Origin: Aurantiacibacter xanthus
GTDB lineage: Bacteria > Pseudomonadota > Alphaproteobacteria > Sphingomonadales > Sphingomonadaceae
Direction: 5' to 3'
Assembly: GCF_003584015.1 (NCBI RefSeq)
Contig: NZ_QXFM01000002.1
Span: forward strand, 1 to 59,548
DNA: 59,548 nt
The notes beneath the pieces were generated by a model. That model saw nothing but the letters and a program-made list of their open reading frames with translations. It was not told the origin of the DNA and made no database searches. A program made the position numbers and the translations under genes. Below, piece after piece: positions 1-7,512 of the stretch (the first letter of the stretch is position 1; each line of letters opens with the position of its first letter).

Positions 1-109
1 AGCCGCCAAGGCTGAGGCCCAGCACGGCCAGCGCCCCCAGACCGGAAGCGCCCAGCACCAGACGGCGGGCGGTCTTGCCATGAAGGGGGCGGGTCGGGGT
101 GTCGGTCAT
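1..109 (-). CDS. partial gene start, membrane-anchored or Tat-type N-terminus, possible frameshift
   Basis: Only the first ~36 codons of a minus-strand gene lie in the window. An ATG at 109 has a GGAG nine bases upstream, but this frame soon gives an unnatural Trp-rich peptide. The neighbouring frame reads KTARRLVLGASGLGALAVLG, a convincing twin-Arg-like or membrane N-terminus, but has no good start of its own. One extra C in the CCCC run near 84-87 would join the good start to the good peptide. So this may be a frameshifted gene or a sequence error. Its product cannot be identified from the visible part. It is divergent from tlyA. Confidence 0.3.
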   Translation of the reverse strand, partial: MTDTPTRPLHGKTARRLVLGASGLGALAVLGLSLGG

Positions 110-197
110 CAGGCGCATCTCCGGACGCGGGATAATTATCGTCCGCGCGCAGCTTCGCTCTTGGCAAGCGCGCGCGCTGCCTCCTATCGCTGCCCGC

Positions 198-986
198 ATG
201 GCCGAGCGCAAGACATCTCGCATGAGGATCGATCAGCTGCTGGTGGAGCGGGGGCTGGCCGAAAGCCGCACCCGTGCCGCCGCGCTGGTCATGGCCGGAC
301 TGGTGTTCCGGGTGGACGACAAGGGCGGCGACAGCCGGATCGACAAACCGGGCCAGCAAGTGCCGGTCGACACGGCGATCAGCGTGAAGGGCAAGGACCA
401 TCCGTGGGTAGGGCGCGGGGGGATCAAGCTCGATCACGCGATCAAACATTTCGGGCTCGACCCGAGCGGCGCGGTGGCGATGGACATCGGCTCCTCGACC
501 GGCGGGTTCACGCAGGTGCTGCTGCACCATGGGGCCGAGCATGTGTTCGCGGTCGATGTCGGCACCAATCAGCTCGACTGGAAGCTGCGGCAGGACGAGC
601 GCATTACCTTGCTCGAACAGACCAATGCGCGCGAACTGACCCGCGCCCAGATCGACCGCCCATGCAACTGGGTAGTCTGCGATGCGAGCTTCATCGGCCT
701 TGCCAAGGTGCTGGAGGTGCCGCTGGCGCTGGCGGCGCCGCAATGCCGGCTGGTGGCGCTCATCAAGCCGCAGTTCGAAGTCGCGCGCGGCGAGGTCGGC
801 AAGGGCGGGATCGTGCGCGACCCGGCGCTGCACGATCGGGTCTGCCGCGAGGTGTGCGACTGGCTCGAAGGCAACGGCTGGACGATCGAGGGGCTGGCCC
901 CAAGTCCGATCACCGGCACCGAGGGCAATGTCGAATTCCTCGTCCACGCGTACCGCGATGGCACGAAAGCCTCCGATTCCGACTAA
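198..986 (+). CDS. tlyA: TlyA family RNA methyltransferase (S4 + FtsJ-like domains)
   Basis: 262-aa protein of the TlyA family; characterised members 2'-O-methylate cytidines of 16S and/or 23S rRNA using S-adenosylmethionine, and some are annotated as haemolysins. An N-terminal S4 RNA-binding domain (RIDQLLVERGLAESRTRAAA) is followed by a Rossmann methyltransferase domain with the SAM motif DIGSSTGGFTQVLL and the typical LIKPQFEVGR-like stretch (here LIKPQFEVARGEVGKGGIVR). Starts at 99, 198 and 222 are possible; the family N-terminus begins just after ATG 222, and 198 (MAERKTSRMRIDQ) is used here, though no strong Shine-Dalgarno decides it. The next gene follows on the same strand after 87 bp. 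Confidence 0.93.
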   Translation: MAERKTSRMRIDQLLVERGLAESRTRAAALVMAGLVFRVDDKGGDSRIDKPGQQVPVDTAISVKGKDHPWVGRGGIKLDHAIKHFGLDPSGAVAMDIGSSTGGFTQVLLHHGAEHVFAVDVGTNQLDWKLRQDERITLLEQTNARELTRAQIDRPCNWVVCDASFIGLAKVLEVPLALAAPQCRLVALIKPQFEVARGEVGKGGIVRDPALHDRVCREVCDWLEGNGWTIEGLAPSPITGTEGNVEFLVHAYRDGTKASDSD

Positions 987-1073
987 ACAGGGCGAATCCG
1001 CGGGTTGCGGGCGGCAGGCACACGCGGCACAACCTGTTGCGGACTACCTGTCCGAATCGCACACGGGGGATTG

Positions 1074-1631
1074 ATGAATCGTCTTGCCAGCCCGGCACAG
1101 TTGCGCGCCAGCCTCATGCGCTGGTCTCTGTTTCTCGTTCCGGCGGTATTGCTGCTCGGATTCATGTCGGGTCAGTTGGCGGGGAGCGGGGGTGACAACC
1201 CGTGGTTCGCTCAGCTCACCAAGCCCGGCACCTTCCCGCCACCGGCCGCTTTCGGCATCGTCTGGTCGATTCTCTATGTGCTGATGGGGCTGGCGGCGGC
1301 AGGGGTCTGCTCTGCCTTCGGATCGCGCTTTCGCACGGCGGCGGTCATCGCTTTCGTGGTGCAGTTGTGCCTGAACCTGCTGTGGTCGCCGATGTTCTTC
1401 CTGTGGCACAATATCGCCGGGGCGCTGGTGGTGATTGCGCTGCTCGACCTGGCCGTGCTGGTGACGATCTACCTGTTCTTCCAGGTGCGGCGCTGGGCCG
1501 GGTTGCTGCTGCTGCCCTATCTGGCGTGGATCCTGTTTGCCACGCTGCTCAACTTTCAGTTCCTGCAGCAGAACCCGGATGCTTCGAACGATGCGCCCAA
1601 CAACGCGGTCCAGCGGATCGAAATGAGGTGA
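1074..1631 (+). CDS. tspO: TspO/MBR family tryptophan-rich sensory protein
   Basis: 185-aa integral membrane protein of the TspO/MBR (peripheral benzodiazepine receptor) family. These five-helix proteins bind porphyrins and other tetrapyrroles; in photosynthetic alphaproteobacteria TspO modulates tetrapyrrole and carotenoid gene expression. Visible family features are the PWFAQLTKPGTFPPPAAFGI segment, the VWSILYVLMGLAA helix, LNLLWSPMFF and a final PYLAWILFATLLNFQF helix. The start at 1074 is chosen because GGGGA lies just upstream and it gives a normal length; an upstream in-frame ATG at 1005 would add a Cys/Arg-rich tail not seen in the family. Confidence 0.92.
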   Translation: MNRLASPAQLRASLMRWSLFLVPAVLLLGFMSGQLAGSGGDNPWFAQLTKPGTFPPPAAFGIVWSILYVLMGLAAAGVCSAFGSRFRTAAVIAFVVQLCLNLLWSPMFFLWHNIAGALVVIALLDLAVLVTIYLFFQVRRWAGLLLLPYLAWILFATLLNFQFLQQNPDASNDAPNNAVQRIEMR

Positions 1632-1675
1632 CGCAGCATCTTGCGCAATGCGCGCGCAAGGATCATCTAGACGCC

Positions 1676-1921
1676 ATGCAGAGCCAGAACCCGATCATCG
1701 CCGACTTCGTCAAACTCGCCAATTCCGCTGCGGGCACGCTCGCGGGGATGAGCCGCGAGGCGCGTGACAATGCGCGCGAGAAGATGAAGGAATCGCTCGG
1801 CGGGCTCGATTTCGTCAGCCGCGAGGAGTTCGACGCGGTGAAGGACATGGCCGCCAAGGCGCGCGAAGAGAACGAGGCGCTGGCCGCGCGTATTGCCGCG
1901 CTTGAGGCGAAGCTGTCCTGA
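1676..1921 (+). CDS. ubiK: accessory factor UbiK family protein (BMFP domain)
   Basis: 81-aa soluble protein with the BMFP (YqiC) fold. UbiK assists assembly or function of the ubiquinone biosynthesis complex with UbiJ in gamma-proteobacteria, and YqiC has membrane-fusion activity in vitro; the role in alphaproteobacteria is inferred. The sequence has the family pattern: MQSQNPIIADFVKLANSAAG, then FVSREEFDAVKDMAAKAREE, then a C-terminal coiled coil EENEALAARIAALEAKL. An AAGGATC lies about a dozen bases before the ATG. It sits 44 bp after tspO. Confidence 0.88.
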   Translation: MQSQNPIIADFVKLANSAAGTLAGMSREARDNAREKMKESLGGLDFVSREEFDAVKDMAAKAREENEALAARIAALEAKLS

Positions 1922-1934
1922 TCGTTCAGGGGTA

Positions 1935-1961
1935 GCGCCGCGGCCGTAGAAGGCGGCTTTT
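1935..1961 (+). terminator. weak candidate terminator after ubiK
   Basis: A short GCCGC/GCGGC stem with a ten-base loop is followed directly by TTTT. The stem is only about five pairs, so this is a weak call. Confidence 0.3.
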
Positions 1962-2017
1962 GTTGCAGTGCAAAACGTGCTTCTGTGTATCCTTGTCAGA
2001 CAGGGGATCCACACCGC

Positions 2018-3985
2018 ATGCGCCGCTTTTCCCGCCTTCTCTTCACCGCCTCGTTACTGACGGTCGCCGCCGCGCCCGCGCTGGCGCAGGACAGCGCCTT
2101 CGGTGGTCAGTCCGGCCCGGATCTGTCGATCGAGGCGATCGAGCCAGACGGAGCAGCGGCGGACATCGGGCTGGCCGGGCAGCAGCCGGTCGACATTGCA
2201 CGCTATCTGCTCGCCAACGGTGCGAGCGAGGCCCGCCTTTCCCCTGACGGTCAGACCATTGCCTTCATCCAGCGGCTCACCGGCCAGCCCGAGCTATGGG
2301 TGTTGCCTGCGAGCGGCGGCCAGCCGCGTCAGCTCACCTTCGCCACCGGGGTGACGATGTTCCGCTGGCTGCCCGATGGCTCGGGCCTGTTCTACGCCGC
2401 CGACCGCGACGGCAACGAGCAGCCCGGCTACTTCGGCATCAGCCTCGACGGCACGCGCGAGCGTTCGATCCTGCCCGCGGCCTCCGGCGATTTCCGCGAC
2501 TTCGCCGGTTTCGCCGATGATGGGCGCTTCGTCTATTCCTCCACACTGAGAAATGGCCTCGACTACGACGTCTACCAGGCTGATCTGCAAGGTAATTCGC
2601 GGATCGTCTACGAGGGGCATTACGGCACTATCGCCAAGTCGGTGTCGCCCGACGGGCGCTATGCCATCGTGGCCGAGACGGTGGGCGAGGATGCCGACAA
2701 CCTCTCGCTGCTGGACCTTCAGAGCGGAGAGCTGCGCGCCATAGACGCGCCGCCGGTCGAGGACCGCGCCAGTCACACGCTGGGAGGGTTCGAATGGCTG
2801 CCCGATAGCTCGGCCTTTTACATGTCGAGCAATTCGGGGCGCGAGTTCGGTGCGCTCACCATGGTCGATCCGTCCACCCTTGCCAGCACCGTCATCGAAG
2901 CGGGCGATGCCGATGTCAGCGACATTGCGCTGTGCGGCGGAGGGTTCGCCTATGTCGTCTCCCGCGACGGGTTCGACAGTCTCTGGTACAACGACGGTGA
3001 CGGGCCGCAGGGCGTCGCAGGCCTGCCTGAAGGCACCTACGACATCGACTGCGCCGCCAGCAGCCTGATGGTGCGGGTGAACGGCTGGGCGACGCCGGGC
3101 GATATTTACGTGGTCGATACGAGCGACCTAAGCGCGCGACAGGTCTTCGCCTCGACCTTCGCCGGTGTCGATCCGGCCAGCCTCGTGCGGCCGCAGGTGG
3201 TGCGCTATCCGGCGCGCGACGGGGTGGAGCTGCAAGGCCTGCTCTATCTGCCGCGCGGGGCCGGAACGGGCGGGGATGCGCCGCCGGTGGTGTTCGACGT
3301 TCACGGCGGGCCCTCGGGCCAGTCGTCGCCGACATGGGATGCAACGTCGCAATACCACGTCGCGCGCGGGGTGGCGGTGTTCAAGCCCAATGTGCGCGGT
3401 TCGACCGGGCTGGGGCGGACCTATTCGACGCTCGACGACCGCGAGCGGCGGCTCGATTCGGTGCGCGATCTGGTCGATCTCAAGGGCGCGCTCGCTGCCG
3501 ATGGGCTGATCGATGGTAGCCGCGCGGCGGTGATGGGCGGATCCTATGGTGGCTATATGGTCAACGCCGTGCTGTCCGAATATCCCGATGCCTTTGCGGC
3601 CGGTGTTTCGCTGTTCGGGGTCGGCAACTGGATCACCGCGCTCGAGGTGGCGTCGCCAGCGCTCAAGGCCAGCGACCGAATCGAATATGGCGACATCACC
3701 GAGCAACGCTGGCGCGACGTTTACGGTCAGATGAGCCCGGTGTTCCGCGCCGACCGCATCGCCGTGCCGGTGCTTTATTCGCACGGCGCAATGGACCCGC
3801 GGATCGACATCTCGGAAACCGAGGTGATGGTGCAGGCGCTTCGCGGCAACGGCATCACCGCCGAGTTCATCCGCATCCCCGACGAAGGCCACGGCTGGCG
3901 CAAGCTGGCGAACCGGCTGTTCTACTACCGCGAGCAGGCGCGTTTCCTTGAGGATCAGCTTGGTGTGGGAGCGGTGGGGGAATAG
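2018..3985 (+). CDS. secreted S9 family serine peptidase (prolyl oligopeptidase / dipeptidyl aminopeptidase type)
   Basis: 655-aa exported peptidase. Residues 1-22 are a signal peptide ending ALAQ. Residues ~60-400 form a beta-propeller with TolB/WD40-like repeats (LSPDGQTIAFIQR, FRWLPDGSGLFYAAD). The C-terminal alpha/beta-hydrolase domain carries HGGPSGQSSPTWD for the oxyanion region, nucleophile Ser509 in GGSYGGYM, Asp593 in HGAMDPRID and His625 in DEGHGWRK, so the triad is complete. S9 enzymes cut short peptides, often after Pro. The start at 2018 places the signal peptide directly at the N-terminus; the in-frame start at 1985 would bury it. It stands alone as a transcription unit. Confidence 0.92.
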   Translation: MRRFSRLLFTASLLTVAAAPALAQDSAFGGQSGPDLSIEAIEPDGAAADIGLAGQQPVDIARYLLANGASEARLSPDGQTIAFIQRLTGQPELWVLPASGGQPRQLTFATGVTMFRWLPDGSGLFYAADRDGNEQPGYFGISLDGTRERSILPAASGDFRDFAGFADDGRFVYSSTLRNGLDYDVYQADLQGNSRIVYEGHYGTIAKSVSPDGRYAIVAETVGEDADNLSLLDLQSGELRAIDAPPVEDRASHTLGGFEWLPDSSAFYMSSNSGREFGALTMVDPSTLASTVIEAGDADVSDIALCGGGFAYVVSRDGFDSLWYNDGDGPQGVAGLPEGTYDIDCAASSLMVRVNGWATPGDIYVVDTSDLSARQVFASTFAGVDPASLVRPQVVRYPARDGVELQGLLYLPRGAGTGGDAPPVVFDVHGGPSGQSSPTWDATSQYHVARGVAVFKPNVRGSTGLGRTYSTLDDRERRLDSVRDLVDLKGALAADGLIDGSRAAVMGGSYGGYMVNAVLSEYPDAFAAGVSLFGVGNWITALEVASPALKASDRIEYGDITEQRWRDVYGQMSPVFRADRIAVPVLYSHGAMDPRIDISETEVMVQALRGNGITAEFIRIPDEGHGWRKLANRLFYYREQARFLEDQLGVGAVGE

Positions 3986-4005
3986 CGGCTCCTGAATGGT
4001 GGCTG

Positions 4006-4099
4006 CCCTTCGACAAGCTCAGGGTGAGCGGGTGTCTGTTCGCTCTTCAAGCCATATCCGCTCAGGCTGAGCCTGCCGGAAGCGAAGCTGGGCCGAAGG
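4006..4099. repeat. REP-like inverted repeat, CTTCGACAAGCTCAGG type
   Basis: The core CTTCGACAAGCTCAGGGTGA (4008-4027) is followed by an imperfect inverted arm CCGCTCAGGCTGAGCC near 4058. The same core returns near 20420 and twice near 46.8 kb in this window, always between genes, so this is a dispersed intergenic palindrome family. It lies downstream of the peptidase gene and may protect or terminate its mRNA. Confidence 0.7.
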
Positions 4100-4158
4100 T
4101 CCGCCCTCACGCGCCTGCCTCTTGCACATAGGTGGCGCAGGCCTAACACCACCCCGCC

Positions 4159-4758
4159 ATGAAACTGCGCACCTCTGCCATCCTCGTTGCCGCCCGTGCC
4201 CACGGGGAGACCGCCGTGATCGCGCGGCTGCTGACCGAGGACCATGGCCTTGTCGCGGCCTATGTCGCGGGCGGGCGTGGGCGGCAGTTGCGGCCCGTGG
4301 TGCTGCCGGGGAATCTCGTCGCGGCCGAAATCTCCGCGCGCTCGGACAGTCAGCTGCCTTTCGCCCGGCTCGAACTGCTCGCCAGCCGGGGCCCGTGGCT
4401 CGCCGAGCCGCTGCCCGCCGCCGCCATCGCCTGGGCCACCGCGCTCACCGCCAGCGCCTTGCCCGAGCGCTACCCCTATCCTTCACTCCATGCCGCGCTG
4501 GATGCGCTGCTCGATGCCATTTGCCATGCGCCATCGGCGCGCGGCTGGGCTTCGGCGCTGGTCGGATACGAAGCGCTGATGCTGCGTGAGCTGGGTTATG
4601 GCGGGCGGGTTGCGCGGCCCGAGGGCGATATGGCTGACCTGCTGGCGGCGATGGATGCGCTCGGCCAGCCGATTGCGGACTACCTGCTTGCAGGCACGCG
4701 CGGCGATGTTATGGCCGCGCGCTCACGTCTCAGAGACTTGCTGGAAAGAATACAATGA
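4159..4758 (+). CDS. recO: DNA repair protein RecO
   Basis: 199-aa RecO, the RecFOR-pathway mediator that loads RecA on SSB-coated single-stranded DNA and anneals strands. The N-terminal OB-fold is recognisable from [20 protein letters not shown] and [20 protein letters not shown], which fit the RecO pattern of a turn at an exit to a basic loop. The C-terminal half is the all-helical domain ([12 protein letters not shown]). The length is short compared with the ~240 aa of E. coli RecO, and no zinc-finger Cys are present, as is common in sphingomonads. Its last codons overlap leuB by 4 bp, so the two are translationally coupled. Confidence 0.9.
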   Translation: MKLRTSAILVAARAHGETAVIARLLTEDHGLVAAYVAGGRGRQLRPVVLPGNLVAAEISARSDSQLPFARLELLASRGPWLAEPLPAAAIAWATALTASALPERYPYPSLHAALDALLDAICHAPSARGWASALVGYEALMLRELGYGGRVARPEGDMADLLAAMDALGQPIADYLLAGTRGDVMAARSRLRDLLERIQ

Positions 4759-5810
4759 TGATCGCTTGCTTGCCCGGTGACGGTATTGGCCCCGAAATCA
4801 TGGCCGAGGCGCTGCGCGTTCTGGCCGCGCTCGATCTCGGCATCGAGACCGCCATCGCCGATGTCGGCGGCGCGGCTTACAAGGCGCATGGCCACCCGCT
4901 GCCGCCCGAAACGCTGGAGCTGGCACGCACCAGCGATGCGGTGCTGTTCGGCGCGGTGGGCGATCCCGAGTGCGACAATCTCGAACGTCACCTGCGGCCC
5001 GAGCAGGCGATCCTCGGCCTGCGCTCGGCGCTCGGCCTGTTCGCCAACCTGCGCCCCGCCACGATGTTCAAGGGCCTTGAGGACATGAGCGCGCTCAAGC
5101 CCGAGGTCGCCTCCGCCATCGACCTCCTCATCGTGCGCGAGCTGAACGGCGACGTCTATTTCGGCGAGAAGGCCCAGCGCGTGCTCGAAGACGGGCGGCG
5201 GCAGGGCTATGACTTCATGTCCTATGCCGAGGACGAGGTGCGCCGCATCGCCCATGTCGCCTTCCGCGCCGCACAGGGGCGCAAGGGCAAGCTGTGCAGC
5301 GTCGACAAGGCCAATGTACTCGAAACCAGCCAGCTGTGGCGCGACGTGGTGATCGAGGTCGCCGCCGAATATCCCGATGTCGAACTGAGCCACATGTATG
5401 TCGACAACGCGGCGATGCAGCTGGTGCGCAACCCCGGCCAGTTCGACGTGGTGGTGACGGGCAACCTGTTCGGTGACATCCTGTCCGATCAGGCGAGCAT
5501 GTGCGTCGGCTCGATCGGCCTGCTCGCCAGCGCCGCACTGGGTGAGCGGCAGACCGCAAGTGGCACCTTCGGGCTCTACGAGCCGATCCACGGCAGCGCG
5601 CCCGATATCGCCGGGCAGGACAAGGCCAATCCGATGGCGATGATCCTGTCGCTGGCTATGCTGCTGCGTCATTCGCTGGGGCTGGAAGAGGCGGCTGTGC
5701 GGGTCGAAAAGGCCGTGTCGCAGGCGCTGGCCGACGGCATCACCGGCGCCGATCTGGGCGGCTCTGCGGGCACCACCGAGGTGGGCGATGCGGTGCTCGC
5801 GCGGCTCTAG
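4755..5810 (+). CDS. leuB: 3-isopropylmalate dehydrogenase
   Basis: 351-aa LeuB, oxidising (2R,3S)-3-isopropylmalate with NAD+ to 2-isopropyl-3-oxosuccinate in leucine biosynthesis. Diagnostic segments are [19 protein letters not shown] at the N-terminus, [12 protein letters not shown], the substrate-binding arginine region [27 protein letters not shown], the metal-binding [12 protein letters not shown] and the NAD-binding [20 protein letters not shown]. The ATG overlaps the end of recO (ATGA type). leuC and leuD are not in the window, so leucine genes are dispersed here. Confidence 0.96.
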   Translation: MMIACLPGDGIGPEIMAEALRVLAALDLGIETAIADVGGAAYKAHGHPLPPETLELARTSDAVLFGAVGDPECDNLERHLRPEQAILGLRSALGLFANLRPATMFKGLEDMSALKPEVASAIDLLIVRELNGDVYFGEKAQRVLEDGRRQGYDFMSYAEDEVRRIAHVAFRAAQGRKGKLCSVDKANVLETSQLWRDVVIEVAAEYPDVELSHMYVDNAAMQLVRNPGQFDVVVTGNLFGDILSDQASMCVGSIGLLASAALGERQTASGTFGLYEPIHGSAPDIAGQDKANPMAMILSLAMLLRHSLGLEEAAVRVEKAVSQALADGITGADLGGSAGTTEVGDAVLARL

Positions 5811-5824
5811 GTAGCAATCCGCGA

Positions 5825-5850
5825 GGAACCGGAGCGGTGTTTGGGCCGTT
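5825..5850 (+). promoter_or_regulatory. candidate EcfG (general stress sigma) promoter
   Basis: GGAAC at 5825-5829 and CGTT at 5847-5850 are separated by 17 bp, matching the published EcfG consensus GGAAC-N16/17-CGTT of alphaproteobacteria. It would start transcription about 45 bases before the small membrane protein at 5902. The site is also an imperfect inverted repeat (AGGAAC...GTTCCT), so a post-leuB hairpin is an alternative reading. Confidence 0.5.
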
Positions 5851-5901
5851 CCTGAGTCATATTCGCCGCCAATAATGCGGCTTAAGACTCAGGAGCGAAC
5901 C

Positions 5902-6087
5902 ATGGAATTTATCTTCGGCGTTGTCGTGCTGTTGCTCGACATTTGGGCCATCATGAACATCATTTCGAGTTCCAGCTCGACCGCCAGCAAGGTGCTGTGG
6001 ACCATCGGTATTATCGTGCTGCCGGTCATCGGTTTCCTCGCGTGGTTTCTGTTCGGCCCCAAATCGGGCAGCCGTGTCCTGGCCTAA
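5902..6087 (+). CDS. small PLDc_N-type two-helix membrane protein
   Basis: 61-aa membrane protein with the PLDc_N pattern: FGVVVLLLDIWAIMNIISSS, a short polar link with TASKVLWTIGIIVLPVIGFL, then AWFLFGPKSG. This module is found at the N-terminus of cardiolipin synthases but also as free small proteins of unknown function. The ATG at 5902 has AGGAG nine bases upstream; the longer reading from 5875 lacks this. The only nearby promoter-like signal is of EcfG type (5825-5850), which suggests induction under stress. A strong hairpin follows at 6112. Confidence 0.8.
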   Translation: MEFIFGVVVLLLDIWAIMNIISSSSSTASKVLWTIGIIVLPVIGFLAWFLFGPKSGSRVLA

Positions 6088-6111
6088 GAAGGCCGGACTA
6101 ACCGATTGAAG

Positions 6112-6150
6112 AAAAGGGCCGGTATCGCCACGCGCGATGCCGGCCCTTTT
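6112..6150. terminator. bidirectional intrinsic terminator
   Basis: A 16-bp stem (AAAAGGGCCGGTATCG at 6112-6127 with its complement at 6135-6150, one wobble pair) has a seven-base loop, and A and T runs at its two ends. It can end both the small membrane gene from the left and the convergent mannosyltransferase gene from the right. Confidence 0.9.
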
Positions 6151-6154
6151 CGTA

Positions 6155-7438
6155 TCAGCGCCAGCCGTCGAACCAGGCCCAGATCAGGAACGACTGGTTG
6201 CCCGCGAGGGGCGCGGCGCTGAGAACCGGATACCAGAAGGCAAAGGTAATCAGTGTCGCCAGCGTCACGCCCGCAGCAACGATCCGCCAGCCACGCTGCC
6301 ACATTTCGGTCACTGCCAGCGCCAGCGCTGCCGAGAGGAAGATCGAGGGCAGGAAATAGTGGAAGTAGAACTGCACCGGCTTGGGTGCGACAACCCATAG
6401 CGCCATGCTGATAAGATAAAGCAGAGCCACGCCGAGGCAGTCGCGCCGCCCCTCTTTCGCGCCCGCCCACAGGCACCATCCCAGCGCGGGCAGACCGGCG
6501 ATCATCGTCACCGGGTTGCCGATCACCATGATGCCGCGCTGCGCCCCGTCGATCACCTCGTAAAGATACCAGATCGCGCGGCCGTTCACGATCCATTGCC
6601 ACCAGACGCTTTGGTAGGGATGCGGCTTCAGCACCTGTTGTTGCAGTTCGAGCATCTGCCGGTGCAGCGCCACGATCCCCGCGCTGGTGTGGCCCGGATC
6701 GGCAAAGGCGCCGTAGGGCAGGAACGCCGCCCAGTAGACCGCGAGCGGCCAGACGCCGAGCCACAGGGCCGCCTCCCACAGCGCCATGCCGCGGATCGGC
6801 GCAAAGCGCGTGCCGGTGAGCGTCTGCCAGCGCGCCTCCCGCACCCGGATCGCGAGGAAGGTCAGGCCCGGCAGCACCGCCAGCGGCACCGCATTCCATT
6901 TGCAGGCCATCGCCGCGCCGATCGCTGCTCCGCCGATAGCGAGCCGCCAGCGGGCGGTCTCGTTCTGGCGGAATGCGCCGACCACCATCCACGTCGCCAG
7001 CATCAGGAACGAGACCATGAACACGTCGAGCATCGCGATCCGCGACTGGACGAACAGCACGAAGTTGCTGCCCACGAACAGCCCGGTGAGGACACTGGCC
7101 GTCCCCGCGCGCCCGGTCAGCCACACCGCGCGCATCGTCGCGAACAGCGCCAGCGTGCCGAACAGTGCCGCGAGCGCGCGCCAGCCGAACGGACTATCGC
7201 CGAACAGCCATATCGACAGCGCGATCAGTTCCTTGCCGAGCGGCGGGTGTTCGAGATTGACCGCATTCGACAGGTCGAGGAAGTGCCGCGCCGCCGCGAC
7301 ATAGTGGACCTCGTCGAAATAGGGCGTCGAGGGAATCCTGATGCGGATCAGCACCAGCACCAGAAACAGCAGAGCGATCAACCCGTGCCAGATGATCGGA
7401 TCGCTGGCGCGGTGGGGTGGGGCAAGCAGCCGTCTCAT
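6155..7438 (-). CDS. dolichyl-phosphate-mannose-protein mannosyltransferase family (GT39) membrane protein
   Basis: 427-aa polytopic membrane protein of the PMT/GT39 family, which uses polyprenyl-phosphate mannose to glycosylate proteins at the extracytoplasmic face. Visible features are an N-terminal helix, the acidic loop motif PYFDEVHYVAAARHFL with the catalytic-type Asp-Glu, EHPPLGKELIALSIWLFGD, MACKWNAVPLAVLPGLTF and about ten hydrophobic helices. Bacterial PMT homologues act on secreted proteins; the acceptor here is unknown. It ends at the shared terminator 6112-6150 and is divergent from the sulfhydrylase gene with only ~75 bp between the starts. Confidence 0.88.
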   Translation of the reverse strand: MRRLLAPPHRASDPIIWHGLIALLFLVLVLIRIRIPSTPYFDEVHYVAAARHFLDLSNAVNLEHPPLGKELIALSIWLFGDSPFGWRALAALFGTLALFATMRAVWLTGRAGTASVLTGLFVGSNFVLFVQSRIAMLDVFMVSFLMLATWMVVGAFRQNETARWRLAIGGAAIGAAMACKWNAVPLAVLPGLTFLAIRVREARWQTLTGTRFAPIRGMALWEAALWLGVWPLAVYWAAFLPYGAFADPGHTSAGIVALHRQMLELQQQVLKPHPYQSVWWQWIVNGRAIWYLYEVIDGAQRGIMVIGNPVTMIAGLPALGWCLWAGAKEGRRDCLGVALLYLISMALWVVAPKPVQFYFHYFLPSIFLSAALALAVTEMWQRGWRIVAAGVTLATLITFAFWYPVLSAAPLAGNQSFLIWAWFDGWR

Positions 7439-7512
7439 TGTCTCAGCGAATAAGGGGGGCGCGCGCCAAGGGCAATTGGCAAATCGGCTCCATGTCCGTA
7501 AACGCGCGGATC

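Noticed and set aside
6084..7124. 346-codon minus frame within the mannosyltransferase gene
   Set aside because: It is a second frame of the same strand with Arg/Gly-rich text; the 427-aa frame has the PMT motifs and membrane helices.
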